Part shown: piece by piece, positions 1 to 10,469 of the stretch | How positions within the stretch are numbered: position 1 is the first letter of the stretch | Layout: each line of letters begins with the position of its first letter | DNA from: Endomychus coccineus | Taxonomy: Eukaryota; Arthropoda; Insecta; Coleoptera; Endomychidae | Length of the DNA: 64,000 nt | Reading direction: 5' to 3' | Assembly: GCA_958510875.1 (NCBI GenBank) | Contig: OY294067.1 | Coordinates: 277,779,242 to 277,843,241 of the forward strand | The notes under the pieces: model-generated | What the model was told of the DNA's origin: nothing | Database searches by the model: none | The model's input: only the letters and a program-made list of their open reading frames with translations | Translations under genes and position numbers: made by a program

Positions 1-432
1 GAGTCGGATACTCGACGTTATTCATTTACTCAATCCTCGGTCCTCGTGCAGACGAAAGTTATAGTTTTATTGAATTTATCAGTTGTACATTGTGTACTTA
101 GTGTCGTATCTACGTGCAAGGTTTTATTGTGAATATAATTCTTGTCATAAGAATATAACATTAGTGATGTCTATAAGTGAGAACTTTTGCATGTGTACTA
201 CACATTGATGACTTTGTGTTATATCTAGTTTATCATTTTCATTGTTCGAATGTTGGATCACAGCATCAAATATAATAGTGAGTATCGTCTTGATGTTTTT
301 TTTAATACTACTAATACGAAAGTAAAAAAATGTATTTCAAATAATTATTTGTGGTGTAATTTACGATCATCCTTACATTTGACGGAAATGTTTATATGTT
401 TACATTTTGCGTTTCTTTTTAGATTATTTGTT

Positions 433-498
433 CATTGGTCCGAATTGAAGATGTTTTCTTTTACCACCATCCGTAGAGATCTTCAATTCGGACCAATG
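433..498. repeat. Perfect 20-bp inverted repeat (hairpin)
   Basis: Bases 433-452 (CATTGGTCCGAATTGAAGAT) are the exact reverse complement of 479-498, with a 26-base loop. No mismatch was seen in the stem, although the surrounding DNA shows no coding constraint. It could be the tip of a young foldback element or a small-RNA hairpin; no TSD or further inverted sequence extends it. Confidence 0.8.
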
Positions 499-548
499 CT
501 GTTTAACATTACTTTCATTTACATCGATGTAAATATCAATGAATAATA

Positions 549-800
549 TGTTTCGAAAATAAAATAATGTGTATTTATTATAATGACTATCGGGTTACAT
601 TCATACTCTTTACAGGGATTGTACCGCTCATTATACTTTTTTTATTATTAAATATAAAAATGTATGTAATTGTTGATTGAAATGCTGACAATTGTGAAAA
701 CTAAAGAAAAACTAATTATAATAATTTTCATTTAAAAATAATAAAATTGTAATTTCGGATGCTACAACGAGTACAACAACTCCATACTAAACTCCGTAGA
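549..800. other. AT-rich spacer
   Basis: AT-rich sequence with simple A/T runs between the hairpin and the helicase fragment. I see no gene, no clear repeat and no regulatory site. Confidence 0.5.
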
Positions 801-811
801 CAATAGTACCT

Positions 812-1069
812 GTGGCATCGGATGTCTTCGCTGGTTGTCATAATGCTGAGCAACAAAATTTCGTCAGGCAAAAGTTGCATAAAATGAGAGCCGATGATAC
901 GGGTGGATTACCATACGAGTTAATTTTAGTTCTTAACCGACCATACATGATAAATAATAACATAGATGTTGGGGATGGATTGTCTAATGGCACTGTCAGA
1001 AAATTGTGCCTTGTAGAAAGAGATGATACTGGTGAAATCATACGAATTTGGATGAAATTCCCAAAATAA
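812..1069 (+). pseudogene. PIF1-like helicase C-terminal fragment (Helitron-type)
   Basis: An open frame of 85 codons without an ATG at its start (it opens with GTG) ends in TAA. The segment LPYELILVLNRPYMINNN followed by a D-V-G-D-G-L-S-N-G-T-V stretch matches the pattern seen near the C terminus of PIF1 family helicases (leucine-rich strand, then N-x-D-V-x-x-G-L-x-N-G-T). Walker A and B and the other helicase motifs are absent, so this is a short 5'-truncated fragment. PIF1-like helicases of this kind occur in Helitrons and as dispersed copies in insects. I infer an element relic rather than a host PIF1 gene because nothing upstream extends the domain. Helitron ends (TC and CTRR with a hairpin) were not found. 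Confidence 0.6.
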
Positions 1070-1550
1070 ATTGGTTAGTTCATAATGTCAGTTTTCACTT
1101 CTGTCAACAGTGCTCGGTGACTGCCCGTAATTTTTTTGTCTTTATTTTTTATTCTTTCGAACATTTCTACTGATTTCAGGGTGTTTAATTTGAGACCTCT
1201 CTACATTCATCTAATTTAAAAAAAGTGTATTATAGTTATGTTAGTGTTTCTATAATATATGTGATAAAAACAAAGTAATAAGTGTTTTATTATATCAATA
1301 TGTAAAATTATCACAAAGTAACGGCTTCCACTATCGATTATTTAAACAATTAGAAGATTGGCTTCTGGAATTCGGATCAAATAGAAGTCTTTTTTATGAG
1401 CCAAACGTCAATATGAAGGTAAATGTAATGCGGAAAGTATTCATTTGGATAACTGTATTGCTACAACAAATTCCACAATTCAGTTTCACTAGAAGCGTCA
1501 TGGTAACAAGACGCTATAGAAACGTCTTTTGGTATTACAATGAAACGACG
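1070..1550. repeat. Remnant of a Penelope-like element tail
   Basis: Bases about 1283-1340 closely resemble 62825-62885: both carry ATATCAATAT, then CACAAAGTAA, then GCTTCCAC. A shorter match, AAAACAAAGTAAT, also occurs near 47876. At 62.8 kb this tail directly follows a hammerhead-like motif; here that motif is not recognisable. The rest of the interval is AT-rich with no gene. Confidence 0.45.
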
Positions 1551-1554
1551 TCAT

Positions 1555-1860
1555 CAATTTCTATGCGCTAGGATTTTGCAGGAAAGTAGAACGTAACGAG
1601 AGAGAATATGTTAAGCGTGACAACGTCGATATAGATGCGGACAGCAGCAATGATTCGACGCGAAAGTCGTGCGCACAGTAGTGAGCTCTGGCTGGGTCGC
1701 GCTCGCCGCTCCATCTTGAGTAGAATATAGCTTGTGAACGGTGACTGTATAATTGTGCCACCAAAACCCGATGTTTATAGTGTAAAGTGTTCACAATCAC
1801 TTCAAGAAATGTCTTCGAACAACCAAAAGCTCTCGACCACGCAACGTATGATACAAGGTC
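1555..1860 (+). other. CpG-richer segment with a possible short first exon
   Basis: This stretch is visibly richer in CpG than its surroundings (several CGCG and TCGCGCTCGCCGC-like runs at about 1655-1715). Downstream an ATG at 1809 opens a 16-codon reading frame (MSSNNQKLSTTQRMIQ) that runs straight into AAG|GTCAGT at 1855-1861, a plausible splice donor. This arrangement resembles a 5' UTR plus first coding exon of a host gene. I do not recognise the peptide and no second exon is visible. The reading frame also continues past the donor to a stop near 1940. This is inference only. Confidence 0.25.
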
Positions 1861-3000
1861 AGTGCAATGGTCTTCTTACCACTCTCTATTGCCGACGTCT
1901 CGCGCATTTCATTTGCAAGATTGATTTTCAGACGCCATGACTATTGATTTCACCGATATTATGACAGTACCATAGTAAAAGTGAAAGAATTAAAGACGTA
2001 CCAATAGCCTACTTAAGCCGGCGGCTCCATTCCTGCGGAAAGTCTCAACATTTGCCAGCGACGTACCGTTCCCGCAGCTGCCATGCTGCACCCTACGATG
2101 TGTCTCTCATATTATACGTTCGGATGCTTGCTTGTGTGCCTGATTTGGCTGTGTCTATTTAAACGGTTATACCACGTCCCCCGCTCGTACTTTATTATTT
2201 TGACATATTCCGAATATCTCGATTGTACACTGCGGTTTTTACGCGAAATATACAATCATCTGTTCCTGCGATCAAGTTTTTTGCGCTCCTCTTTACTGCG
2301 TTGCGGATGTCGGTTGACACTGTTTAGGGGTTAGTACTTATTGGCTGTACCAGAATTACCACATTATGTCAGCATTCAATGTTGTTAACGTTTTGGCAAC
2401 TCATCAGTATCATAATTTTTTTAGCGAAATACTACAAAAATAGTCTCGAAAATAATTGAATTATGAAATCTAAAATATCCTTCAACTATGTACGACTGGG
2501 TAATAATAATTTACATTCTATTGTTACTATTTTTATGGTCCCATTTGGTAGAAAATAATCGTATCATATTTCAAAACATCGATTACTCATAACACTATCA
2601 AAAGATTAACTTGAAATGGAAATATATATCAAATTTATGGTAGTTTGGTTCTCATAGGTTAGCCACAATTTGTTGGATAATTCATGCAACTTGGTCTGTA
2701 ATCAAACTTAGAATAATTTATGAACTTCCTTAACATTCACCGTTTCAAATGCTTAGTTCGAACTTGCCGATTCTTTGCAATCTGCGCCAATAATCTTTTT
2801 CTTAATCGGCCGTTTAAAATGAGTATTTGACTATTCAGAAAACGGATGGCTTCTGTCCACATCCCGGAAAACTTACATTTATTTACTTACTCAATAGGTG
2901 ACTAAATCTTTTGATTAACTTAAAATGGAAACAAATCTAATTATCATCAAAATTATACACACAATTACTTATCTCATTCAGTTATTCATCGCTCAAGTGT
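1861..3000. other. No recognisable gene
   Basis: The interval has a moderately GC-rich patch to about 2340 and AT-rich DNA after it. An 83-codon open frame at 2083-2334 has no recognisable domain and looks fortuitous. Confidence 0.4.
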
Positions 3001-3004
3001 TGAT

Positions 3005-5095
3005 TGATTATCTGAATAACACCCAAAAAATGTAAGTGGTGATTCTCTGATGAATATTAAGGGGGCTTCGGTATAAAATGTTATGAAAAAACCATCCCCT
3101 GAAAAGTTACGCTCCAAAAAGTGAAAGAAAAATAGTTTTTCTTTATTATCTTCTCTGTATATTAAGCTAAAGAAACGAAACATTATCTGCCAATAAAACT
3201 ATACTTTTGAAATTTTTTCAAGTATTTTTGTAAGGAGTTGAAATAATCAACCCCTAAGACATTTTTTCTTAGAACTTTTTTTCAATAAAACTTCTTCTAA
3301 AAAGCTCCATTCGTTTACTAACTTTTTGATCTCTTCAAGTTTTTTCGAAAAGTTGAGGATTTACGAGAAAAAAAATAAAGGATTGCAATACATTTTCACG
3401 GGAGGTTGTAAGAAGTGATTAAATAAACGTTATTGGCCGAGTCTATCTTCTTCAAATGTATTGTTTTGAAATTATTTAACATTAGATTTATTACTTGGTT
3501 AGGTTAGTTTAAGTTGGGTTAGTTAATTTTAGGGTAACTTGAAAAGATAAATGATCGGGAAAAGTTGGGAACATTAGGGCTCATGTTAATTAACATGTTA
3601 TTAAACAGTAGTCAATCAAATAGTTAACCTATGATTCTACTAGGCTAAACAGTTTAGAACTAAGAACAAAAGTAAACAAACGATGAATAAGGTAATGCTA
3701 TAACAATTTGACAAAAGAGAAAACGTCGTTATTGACAATATAGTCTACAAAAAATGTTGAAAGTTATCACCTTCAGCTTCAGTACAAGCATCTACTCTTT
3801 TTCTAATTGAATTGCGTATGCGTTGAAATATTCCTCTTATCGCTTCACACCCTGCCACAATGCCGTTTCGCAAATCATCGATATTTTCAACTGGGCTTGA
3901 ATAGACCAGAGATTTCAGATATCACCATATGCAAAAATCCAAAGGATTAAGGTCAGGGGAGCGGGCTGGGTAGTTTACAGGTCCTCATCGACCAATCCAT
4001 CGATTTGCATACACCTCATCCAAGTGACGTCTTGCACGTATACTAAAATGGGCTGACGCAACGTCGTGGATAAGCCATAAATGTCGCCCAAGTTGAATGG
4101 GAACGTCTTCAAGGAGAACAGGTAATTCTTCAAGATGACAATATGAGTCAACATCTAATCGTAGTGGAAGAAAATAGGGATTTTCTTGAACCCAAATGTT
4201 ACTGTGGCGCTTGGCCGGTCATATTAAGCCATCGACAAAAAACCAGACGTGGTAAAAAATCTCGATTCAGTAACGCCTGCATCCGTTGAAGATGATAGGA
4301 ATACAACTCTTTTAAAAATCTAAAAACTACAGAACGGCTTACATGTAGGGCACGATTTTCCTGGTACTAGTTTCTGGGAATTCTTCAATTGAATTAAGTA
4401 CGGCTTCTTCTAAAGCGTCAGTTCTAACTTCTCGGGTACTGCCAGCCAGAGTCGTAACTTCTCTTTCCAAAATTACCAAGTTCCCGCAGGCGTTGCTGAA
4501 TATTTGTGAACATAGTATGATGGGGTAATCTACGTACTGTTCAGTATGAAGTCTTTGCGCTTCCAATGCATTACCGTTAGCACGCCCATATGTAAAATGG
4601 ATATCTGCCATTTCTAAATTCGAATAGTTAACCATAATTTCGGTTTATCAACTAATATATTCTACGCAAAATCATAAAACTTAAGGAAAAGAAACAATAA
4701 ATGACACTGTTCCATCCCTATTTCAAATGTTTGTATGGATTCCATCACAAAGAACAGGCCACTAGATCTTACGGCAAAATACCCTCTCGTTAACAGCTCA
4801 TCTTTTTGAAAACGAATTGCAGTTATTTTTTCTCGTAAATCCGTAACATTTTGAAAAAACTTATTTTTGAAAAGGAAAAAGAAAAATTGTTGATTAATTT
4901 CAACTCCTTACAAAAATACTTCAGGGTTGAAAAAATTTCAAAAAGTGTAGTTCTATTGACAGATAATGTTCACCAAGTTTCGTTTCTTTAGCTTAATATT
5001 TTTTGGAGCGGCGTAACTTTCCAGGGGAGTCTTTAAAATTTCATGAGAGAATCACCCCTTACATTTTTTCGATGTTATTTAGATGAAGAAAATTT
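3005..5095 (-). mobile_element. Long-TIR DNA transposon carrying a dead DUF4817-type transposase
   Basis: About 300-370 bp at the left (3005-3385) reappears in inverted orientation at the right (4800-5095). Shared blocks include AAAAAATGTAAG, GTGATTCTCT, TTAAGCTAAAGAAACGAAAC, ACATTATCTG and GTATTTTTGTAAGGAGTTGA. The arms differ by small indels and many substitutions, so the copy is old. The antisense transposase at 3755-4640 fills the space between them. A target duplication could not be fixed because the outer ends are degenerate. A second element with the same plan (long arms, DUF4817-type gene) lies at 18.5-21.2 kb. Confidence 0.75.
3755..4640 (-). pseudogene. DUF4817-type (IS630/Tc1-like) transposase, degenerate
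   Basis: On the minus strand the N-terminal part (4635-4339) reads MVNYSNLEMADIHFTYGRAN and continues with the arginine-rich GRANGNALEAQRLHTEQY pattern, typical of the DUF4817 helix-turn-helix domain found in many insect transposases. Further down, read in the best local frame, come WVQENP, HDVASAHFS (the second catalytic Asp retained), RRHLDEVYANRWIGR, ARSPDLNPLDF (third acidic residue region) and YLKSLVYSSPVEN, ending near QHFL at about 3755. Stops and frameshifts interrupt it, including TGA after RWIGR. It would have cut and pasted the surrounding long-TIR element. The identity of the superfamily is firm; the exact clade is not. Confidence 0.75.
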
Positions 5096-5530
5096 TGAAT
5101 GAGCTTACACACATATCTATATTAACGTTGATTTCATCAATGGGTATTTGAATTTGCGCGGAAGATATTCATTTTTAAGGAATATTCTAGAGAATGTTCA
5201 CATACTATTTCATCCTTCCACAGCCTTTAAATGACTGATACAAGTCGAGGAATACTCCATCTAAAATATTGTTTTGGAGATAAACGAATTGTAAGTAATA
5301 CACATGCGATTAAAACTATGGAAACTTTGTTTTGTTTTTCGGCTAGATTTGAGGGGAAAACAAATAGTTCATTAATAAACACAATGTTCAAATTATCCAT
5401 CGGCTACCATTAATAATAATGGGTATCCCAACATTGACGCAAGATTTGGATTAATTAGAAAATACAGTTTTTAGTCTTTAGATTGTTATTTTTTTATTGA
5501 ATCATAAAGTACATAGGATAGGGCTATTTA
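5096..5530. other. Spacer between two transposon relics
   Basis: AT-rich DNA with one 60-codon open frame at 5231-5413 that matches nothing I know. No repeat was noticed. Confidence 0.4.
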
Positions 5531-5532
5531 TG

Positions 5533-6450
5533 TTATAACACATCGGGCAAATGGCCTCCACGGCTTTGCTGGCCTGTACGCACTCTTTTGTCTAAATTTT
5601 CCATGACCATTCCGCATGAATGTGAATGAATTTCGTTGATGCAGCGTCTAATTTCCTCCTGTAATGCACAGATGGTTGTGGGGTTGTTGACATAGACCTT
5701 TGACTTCAAATAACCCCATAAAAAGAAATCTAATGGTGTTAAATCACATGATCTAGAAGGCCAATTCTGATCACCGAAACGAGAGAGTACACGACCAGGA
5801 AATGTCTCATGCAGTAATTGAATTGTTTCACGGGCTGTATGGCATGTGGCACCGTTTTGTTGAAACCACATATTGGCCACATCAATATCATCCAATTTCG
5901 CCAGAAAGAACTGTGTTATCATGTCGCGATATCGAGCACCGTAACAGTGACTGCTTGACCACCCTCATTTTCAAAAAAGTGTGGTGCAATGATGCCTCCA
6001 GCCCAAAATCTGCATCAAACAGTGACACGTTGTGGATGCATTTATTTTTCGACATCCACATGTGGGTTCTCCGAACCCCAAACACGGCAATTTTGGCGAT
6101 TAACAAAGCCATCAAGGTGAAAATGTGCTCCATCGCTCAGGATGATTTTGCTCGAAAAATCAGCATCCACTTGTTGATGTTCAATAATCCATTCCACGAA
6201 CTCTCTGCGCTGTGCATGATCATTAGGCTTCAGTTGTTGTGTTAATTGAATTTTGTAAGTATGGAGACACAGATCTTTTGTGAGTATACGCTGTAGAGAG
6301 TTTCTTGAAATTTTCAATTCTTGTCCACAACGCCGAATTGATGTTCTTGGATTTCCACCAACACTCCCACGCACTGCTTCGATATTGTTCAATAATGAAA
6401 ACATGTTGTATCGTGTAACGCTCCATTTGTACTAACCTTATACTCTCAGC
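5533..6450 (-). pseudogene. Mariner/Tc-like transposase, frameshifted, catalytic Asp changed
   Basis: Read on the minus strand, the gene is spread over three frames. A short start (MERYTIQHVFIIEQY) joins directly to NIEAVRGSVGGNPRTSIRR, so the first helix-turn-helix appears deleted. The next part has LTQQLKPNDHAQRREFVEWI, then ILSDGAHFHLDGFVNRQNCR (first Asp region, with SDG instead of the usual SDE). After a frameshift come MITQFFLAKLDDIDVANMW and FQQNGATCHTARETIQLLHE, where the second catalytic Asp (QQDGA in the family) has become Asn. RSCDLTPLDFFLWGYLK follows, with the third Asp present. It ends in GGHLPDVL near 5533. The family is widespread in insects. This copy cannot encode an active enzyme. 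Confidence 0.85.
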
Positions 6451-6499
6451 TGTCAAATTGTATTTTTTCAGGGTTGCCAACAATGTACTGCACAAATGG

Positions 6500-6970
6500 C
6501 GGCAAATTCAAATCTTTCGTTAGTTGTAGGACATCCTTTACATGATTAAGAACCAGCTAATGAAAGACATTAAATTATTCTCTGTGTTGCATTGAAATTT
6601 TATTCAAATGGTCTGAACACGACGACTGTGGGTCTGAATAATGTATTTTACAACTCTATGTTCCATACTTACAACTTCTGTCACATCGACTATCATAATT
6701 TTCCACAGAGTGAACACATAAAATAGACCGATGACGTCATTTGAATCTTAAAATGAGAATTTCTCACATTTTGCTTGTTAAACATATGCATGTCGTGTGA
6801 TAATTATATTTATGACTAGAAAAATACTATTGTTATTATGGTTCTATAAAATACTATAATTTCATATGAAAAACTGAAGGTGGATGTGAAATATACCATT
6901 TAAAATGACGCTGCCGCGTCACTCGGCTCATGTATCCAAGGGAGGCAATAAATTGCATACTTGAGTATAA
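6500..6970. other. No recognisable gene
   Basis: AT-rich interval upstream of the mariner/Tc relic. No TIR for that relic could be identified here. Confidence 0.4.
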
Positions 6971-6972
6971 AA

Positions 6973-7253
6973 CGTGTCCTCAACTACAATTTCGTAGAGA
7001 ATTTCACACCGACAATTTTCGACCAAAGAAATACTTTTATTTTGAATTGTTGCCATGCCAAATTGTGGATATTTTTTGACGTTTAACAAATGAGTTTGAA
7101 AGTGATACAATACATAACAAGACAACAAAATTATGGCATTCCTTCGTAATGGCTCATATTTTCATGACAAAATGTCAAATAATATCACATTGAAATTATT
7201 AAATTAATTTTTCTTCGGTGTGAAATTCTCTTACCGAATATCGCGAGGACACA
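6973..7253. repeat. Small foldback (MITE-like) element
   Basis: GAGAATTTCACACCGA at 6997-7012 is inverted exactly at 7215-7230. Further out, GTGTCCTC at 6974-6981 pairs with GAGGACAC at 7245-7252. The arms are separated by slightly unequal spacers. No coding potential is seen in the 200-bp interior. It is about 280 bp, compatible with a MITE; no target duplication was identified. Confidence 0.6.
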
Positions 7254-7544
7254 AATTAATTCCAGGAAATTTTGCACATGGGATATTATAGGTGAATATT
7301 TAAGTAATTATTGAATGTTCGACCGGTATAGCCATAGATTTATATATGCTTTGAAGTATAATATACATTCTATAAGGAAATTGTTGGATGCATTTCTACA
7401 GGCTTTTTTCTCCGAAACGTATACTTAGCGATCGAAAGGTCCTCCCCACTCTACTAATTGGGTTCCACTTGAAAATTGTTTCGGTGAAGTTATGAGTATC
7501 AAATTTCAACAGATAATAGATTGTCCGGAACTTTCATCATCTCC

Positions 7545-7710
7545 GCTAACATGATACACTTCCTTTGGAGAAGTTTATGCTCTCGCATAAATGAGGCTCC
7601 ATTTCAGCAATGTTCGTTTTCAGCTCGGTAATCGTTGACAAACTCCTAGCTCCGTCCAGCCTCAGAGAAAAAATCTACTGGACTTAGATCGCACAGGAGA
7701 GGAAAACATA
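7545..7710 (-). pseudogene. Fragment of a mariner/Tc-like transposase C terminus
   Basis: On the minus strand LCDLSPVDFF resembles the conserved SCDLTPLDFF block that carries the last catalytic Asp. It is followed about 20 codons later by ELKTNIAEMEPHLCESI, resembling the C-terminal helix of the same family (compare the copy at 5533-6450). Only about 55 codons are readable and the flanks show nothing. Confidence is limited because the match rests on two short blocks. Confidence 0.4.
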
Positions 7711-7890
7711 TAGTGTTCATAAAACATCGTACGAGACAGCGATGGAAGTAGGTAGAGGTCCAAGGCATCAGGAATTATTTCACTAGACAAAGAGTTCGTG
7801 ATGTAACATAGCCTCTGGCTGGTCACCCATATGTTACAACACAATGCTGCACTACAGTAAAACAAAAGTTTTGTTTATATTTCAGAACAT

Positions 7891-8898
7891 ATACCGGGAT
7901 ATCAAAAATTATCTTGGTCAAGGGTGGTTGTGGAATCTAAAGCGTGTGTTTTACTTTACGTTTGAAATAATTATGTCACTGTCACACTGACAACATCAAT
8001 AACCTACAAATTTCATACCTATTTATTTCAGTTGTAAAACAATAATGAACTACAAATTAAAAATTATCTTGGTCAAGGGTGGTTGTGGAATGTAAAACGA
8101 AATGTTAACTTTGAACCTTTTACAAGGTCGCAATAGCCACAAACGGGGTCGAAAACTGTTTTAAATTGGTTAATTTTCCATAAATCGAATGACGTTCACG
8201 TGAGGAGCGCGTAACTCGCGAGTTAGAAAAGTACAAATCTTCGGAACATAGACGTCTTTACGAGGACTTTTCGCATGCGATTTTCGCTCCATGTCGTTAG
8301 TTTATGAACGGGGCCAACTAAAAAGCATAGTTTCTGGCCCCAAAATGTCGATTAAATAGGAAAAATTAATTAAAATAGAAACAGGTACTCTCAGGTCTCA
8401 GCTACGCGCGTCTAACGTGCGACGTACCGAAGGGAATTTTCTAGCTACAAAAATGTACCCAAAAGCGGTCGAAAGCTAGCGGCCTATAGCCGAAAACACT
8501 TTATTACAACTGGCGCCGGCCGCACGGGGCATAAAACGGCCCCGAATTAACAAGATCGAGGTAAAAAGTATAAACTCTAACTGACGCGTAGCGAGCTCCT
8601 CGAGGCATAATGTCAAAATGATTACGTTCGTAGCTAATTACATAGGACGTCTGGCGTCCATGCAATTGTGTTTTTATACAATTCGAACATTCTAATTTCG
8701 ATAGGCCACATGAAAATCCCGGAGTCTAAAGCGCTAGAGACGTCTGAGTGTTATAACATTCGTATAAAATTGCGAAATTTCCCACTTTTAAAACTTCAAA
8801 TTAATTAATTTGACACAAGTTTTGATAACGTAAAGTAAGACACACGTTTTAGATTCCACAACCACCCTTGACCAAGATAATTTTTGATATCCCGGTAT
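7891..8898. mobile_element. 1.0-kb element with 70-bp terminal inverted repeats
   Basis: Bases 7891-7960 and 8829-8898 are inverted copies with only two differences, starting ATACCGGGATATC. The flanks read TATA next to CCGGG on both sides, so a TA or TATA target duplication is possible. Part of the left TIR (AATTATCTTGGTCAAGGG and on) is repeated directly at about 8060-8095, an internal duplication. The interior has no ORF but is rich in CpG and shares its core with 25870-26560. The TIRs are nearly identical, so this insertion looks younger than most relics here. It appears to be a non-autonomous DNA transposon; its autonomous partner is not in the window. Confidence 0.85.
8100..8765 (+). repeat. 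Conserved non-coding core, copy 1
   Basis: This core is found inverted at 25870-26560. Shared blocks include GTTAACTTTGAACC, GAATGACGTTCACGTGA, CTCGCGAG, AACGGGGCCAACTA, CATGTCGTTAGTTTATGAAC, and GTATAAAAACACAATTGCATG near the end. The sequence is CpG-rich and keeps short palindromes (CTCGCGAG, GCATGC). No reading frame explains the conservation. Confidence 0.75.
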
Positions 8899-8899
8899 A

Positions 8900-9390
8900 A
8901 GGACTTCCTGTTTAAGCGGGGTTGCCAGACGTGAACTGAGTCCTTAGTAGCATCCCATTTGCTTGTTCTATTTGAACATTTCTAGATTATCAAATCTCTA
9001 TTCTGAAATTCTTGCCGGATCTTCACTCATTGCATCAATCTGTCAGTCTAGTAGCTTTGGCTTTATTGGATGATATATAGAGGAGAAAGCGATATGATAA
9101 TACTAATATTAATAATGTTTATACTTGTAATACTTCACAAGTCAGAAATACAGAAGATGATTTTACATTAGTACATTTAAAACACAAGCTTTCATCAAGA
9201 TTAGGAAATATAAAAAAGTTTCAGAATAAATATAAATTGTACACTAATGTATTTAAAAATAAGATCAATTAAAATATTGCAGATTCTAGCATCTGAAATA
9301 TAATTTCAAAGCGTTAATTCTAATGAAAATAAAACGGTATAAACATTCATGTCCGAGTTGAGAAAATCTTCAGAATGCGTTTGTTATCAA
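8900..9390. other. No recognisable gene
   Basis: AT-rich interval with no gene; no repeat was identified. Confidence 0.4.
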
Positions 9391-9610
9391 TTGATATTTA
9401 TGCTTATGTGCATTTAGAAGACATTCAAGACTGTATAAACCTGGTAAAGTGAGGATATTAAACATGGAAGATACATGTCTATGCCAAGCTCCAAATAATC
9501 CTTATCGCTCTTTTTGGTGATGGTCTGCACTGACCCCAAATACGATGCCATATCTCGGAAGCGATTTCCATAAGGCAACATATGCTATTTCCAAAATTTG
9601 AGACACTTCT
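9390..9610 (-). pseudogene. LINE reverse-transcriptase C-terminal fragment
   Basis: On the minus strand a run reads YVALWKSLPRYGIVFGVS, later HRHVSSMFNILTLPGLYSLE, then CLLNAHKHK. This follows the pattern Y-x-A-L-x-x-S-x-x-x-Y-G-I ... K-I-L-T-L-P-x-L-Y-x-x-E-x-L seen downstream of the reverse transcriptase in CR1/Jockey-like LINEs. A stop splits it. It is not the same family as the LINE at 28-30 kb. Confidence 0.55.
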
Positions 9611-9689
9611 CGATAAATTCCTTAGTAAGAATATATTACTGCAACGTTTCAGTCGGAGTGTATCATCATCCGAGAAGCAGTGGACGAGT

Positions 9690-9800
9690 CAGGAGGTCAC
9701 TTCGAAAAGATTGTGGCGGTAAACCATATGACGGAAGTACCCCAAGAAGGTACTGATGTCAGATTAGGTCAATGGTTTGAAGATATCCAATGCTATCAAA
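9690..9800 (-). pseudogene. Scrap of the 28-30 kb LINE family
   Basis: Bases about 9708-9798 align with 28885-28962 (shared CATATGACGGAAGT, TTGGAGATATCCAATG-like sequence). In the full copy this segment codes for the end of the S-L-D-I-S-K-A-F-D motif and the following helix. Only about 90 bp are present, with many changes. Confidence 0.5.
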
Positions 9801-10334
9801 ATTACGAAAAAAGAAAAAATTAAAAATAAAAAAAATTTGGCAGTGCCCTACTAATTTTCTTTGTAGAAAAAGGGCAGGATGTGCCTCATAACTAAACAAC
9901 TGGAAGACATTTTTAGTCGATAATTTATTGTATCCTGCCTTTCTACCAAACATATAAGCACAAAATATCGTAAACGGTATCGGAAAATAAAATGCTTTTT
10001 GGAAAACTTCAATACCCTGTTGCCAAAAACAATGTATTTTGGGGGATGTTCGTTAAGACCTTCTGTCTTTATTTTGAACCATGACTTATGACATCCAATT
10101 CTGGGATACCTGTATTGTAATAATGTAATGATGATATGAAAAGTACTAGAGATTCCATTCGAAAAACTGAAGACGGTTGCCAAGAATACTATGTACAAAA
10201 GCGCTATCGCGCCTCCAAACAATACAGTTCCTATTTACAGCACTTTTAAGCCGTTTGAAATGTTCAAATTCGAATAACCCAGTACAACCAATAGGAACGG
10301 CGCAATCGTCTTTACGATGAATTACACGCGACAA

Positions 10335-10465
10335 AAGTTAGCCTTACCCCCACCAACCAATTCAATTTCGAGCTTTTTATGACCTTTCTAACTGCACTAA
10401 CCATGATTTTTGAGCTTTCATAGCCTTCGGTAAATATTGAAAAACCAAGGGTGAGGCTAACTTTA
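10335..10465. repeat. Short inverted repeat pair
   Basis: AAAGTTAGCCTTACCCCC at 10335-10352 is inverted at about 10449-10465 (GGGTGAGGCTAACTTT) with one change. The roughly 95-bp interior has no coding sign. It could be a very small MITE or a remnant. Confidence 0.5.
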
Positions 10466-10469
10466 CAAA

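Noticed and set aside
2083..2334. 83-codon hydrophobic open frame
   Set aside because: Cysteine/leucine-rich composition but no signal, domain or splice context; probably fortuitous.
3497..3507. GGTTAGGTTAG, similar to insect telomere repeat TTAGG
   Set aside because: Only two units are present in loosely similar TTAG-rich DNA; this is too short for a telomeric array.
9643..9690. A GATGATGA...GAAACGTTGC arrangement on the minus strand, similar to a hammerhead
   Set aside because: The CTGATGA box is absent, and the obvious pairing (CGGA/TCCG) contradicts a hammerhead fold.
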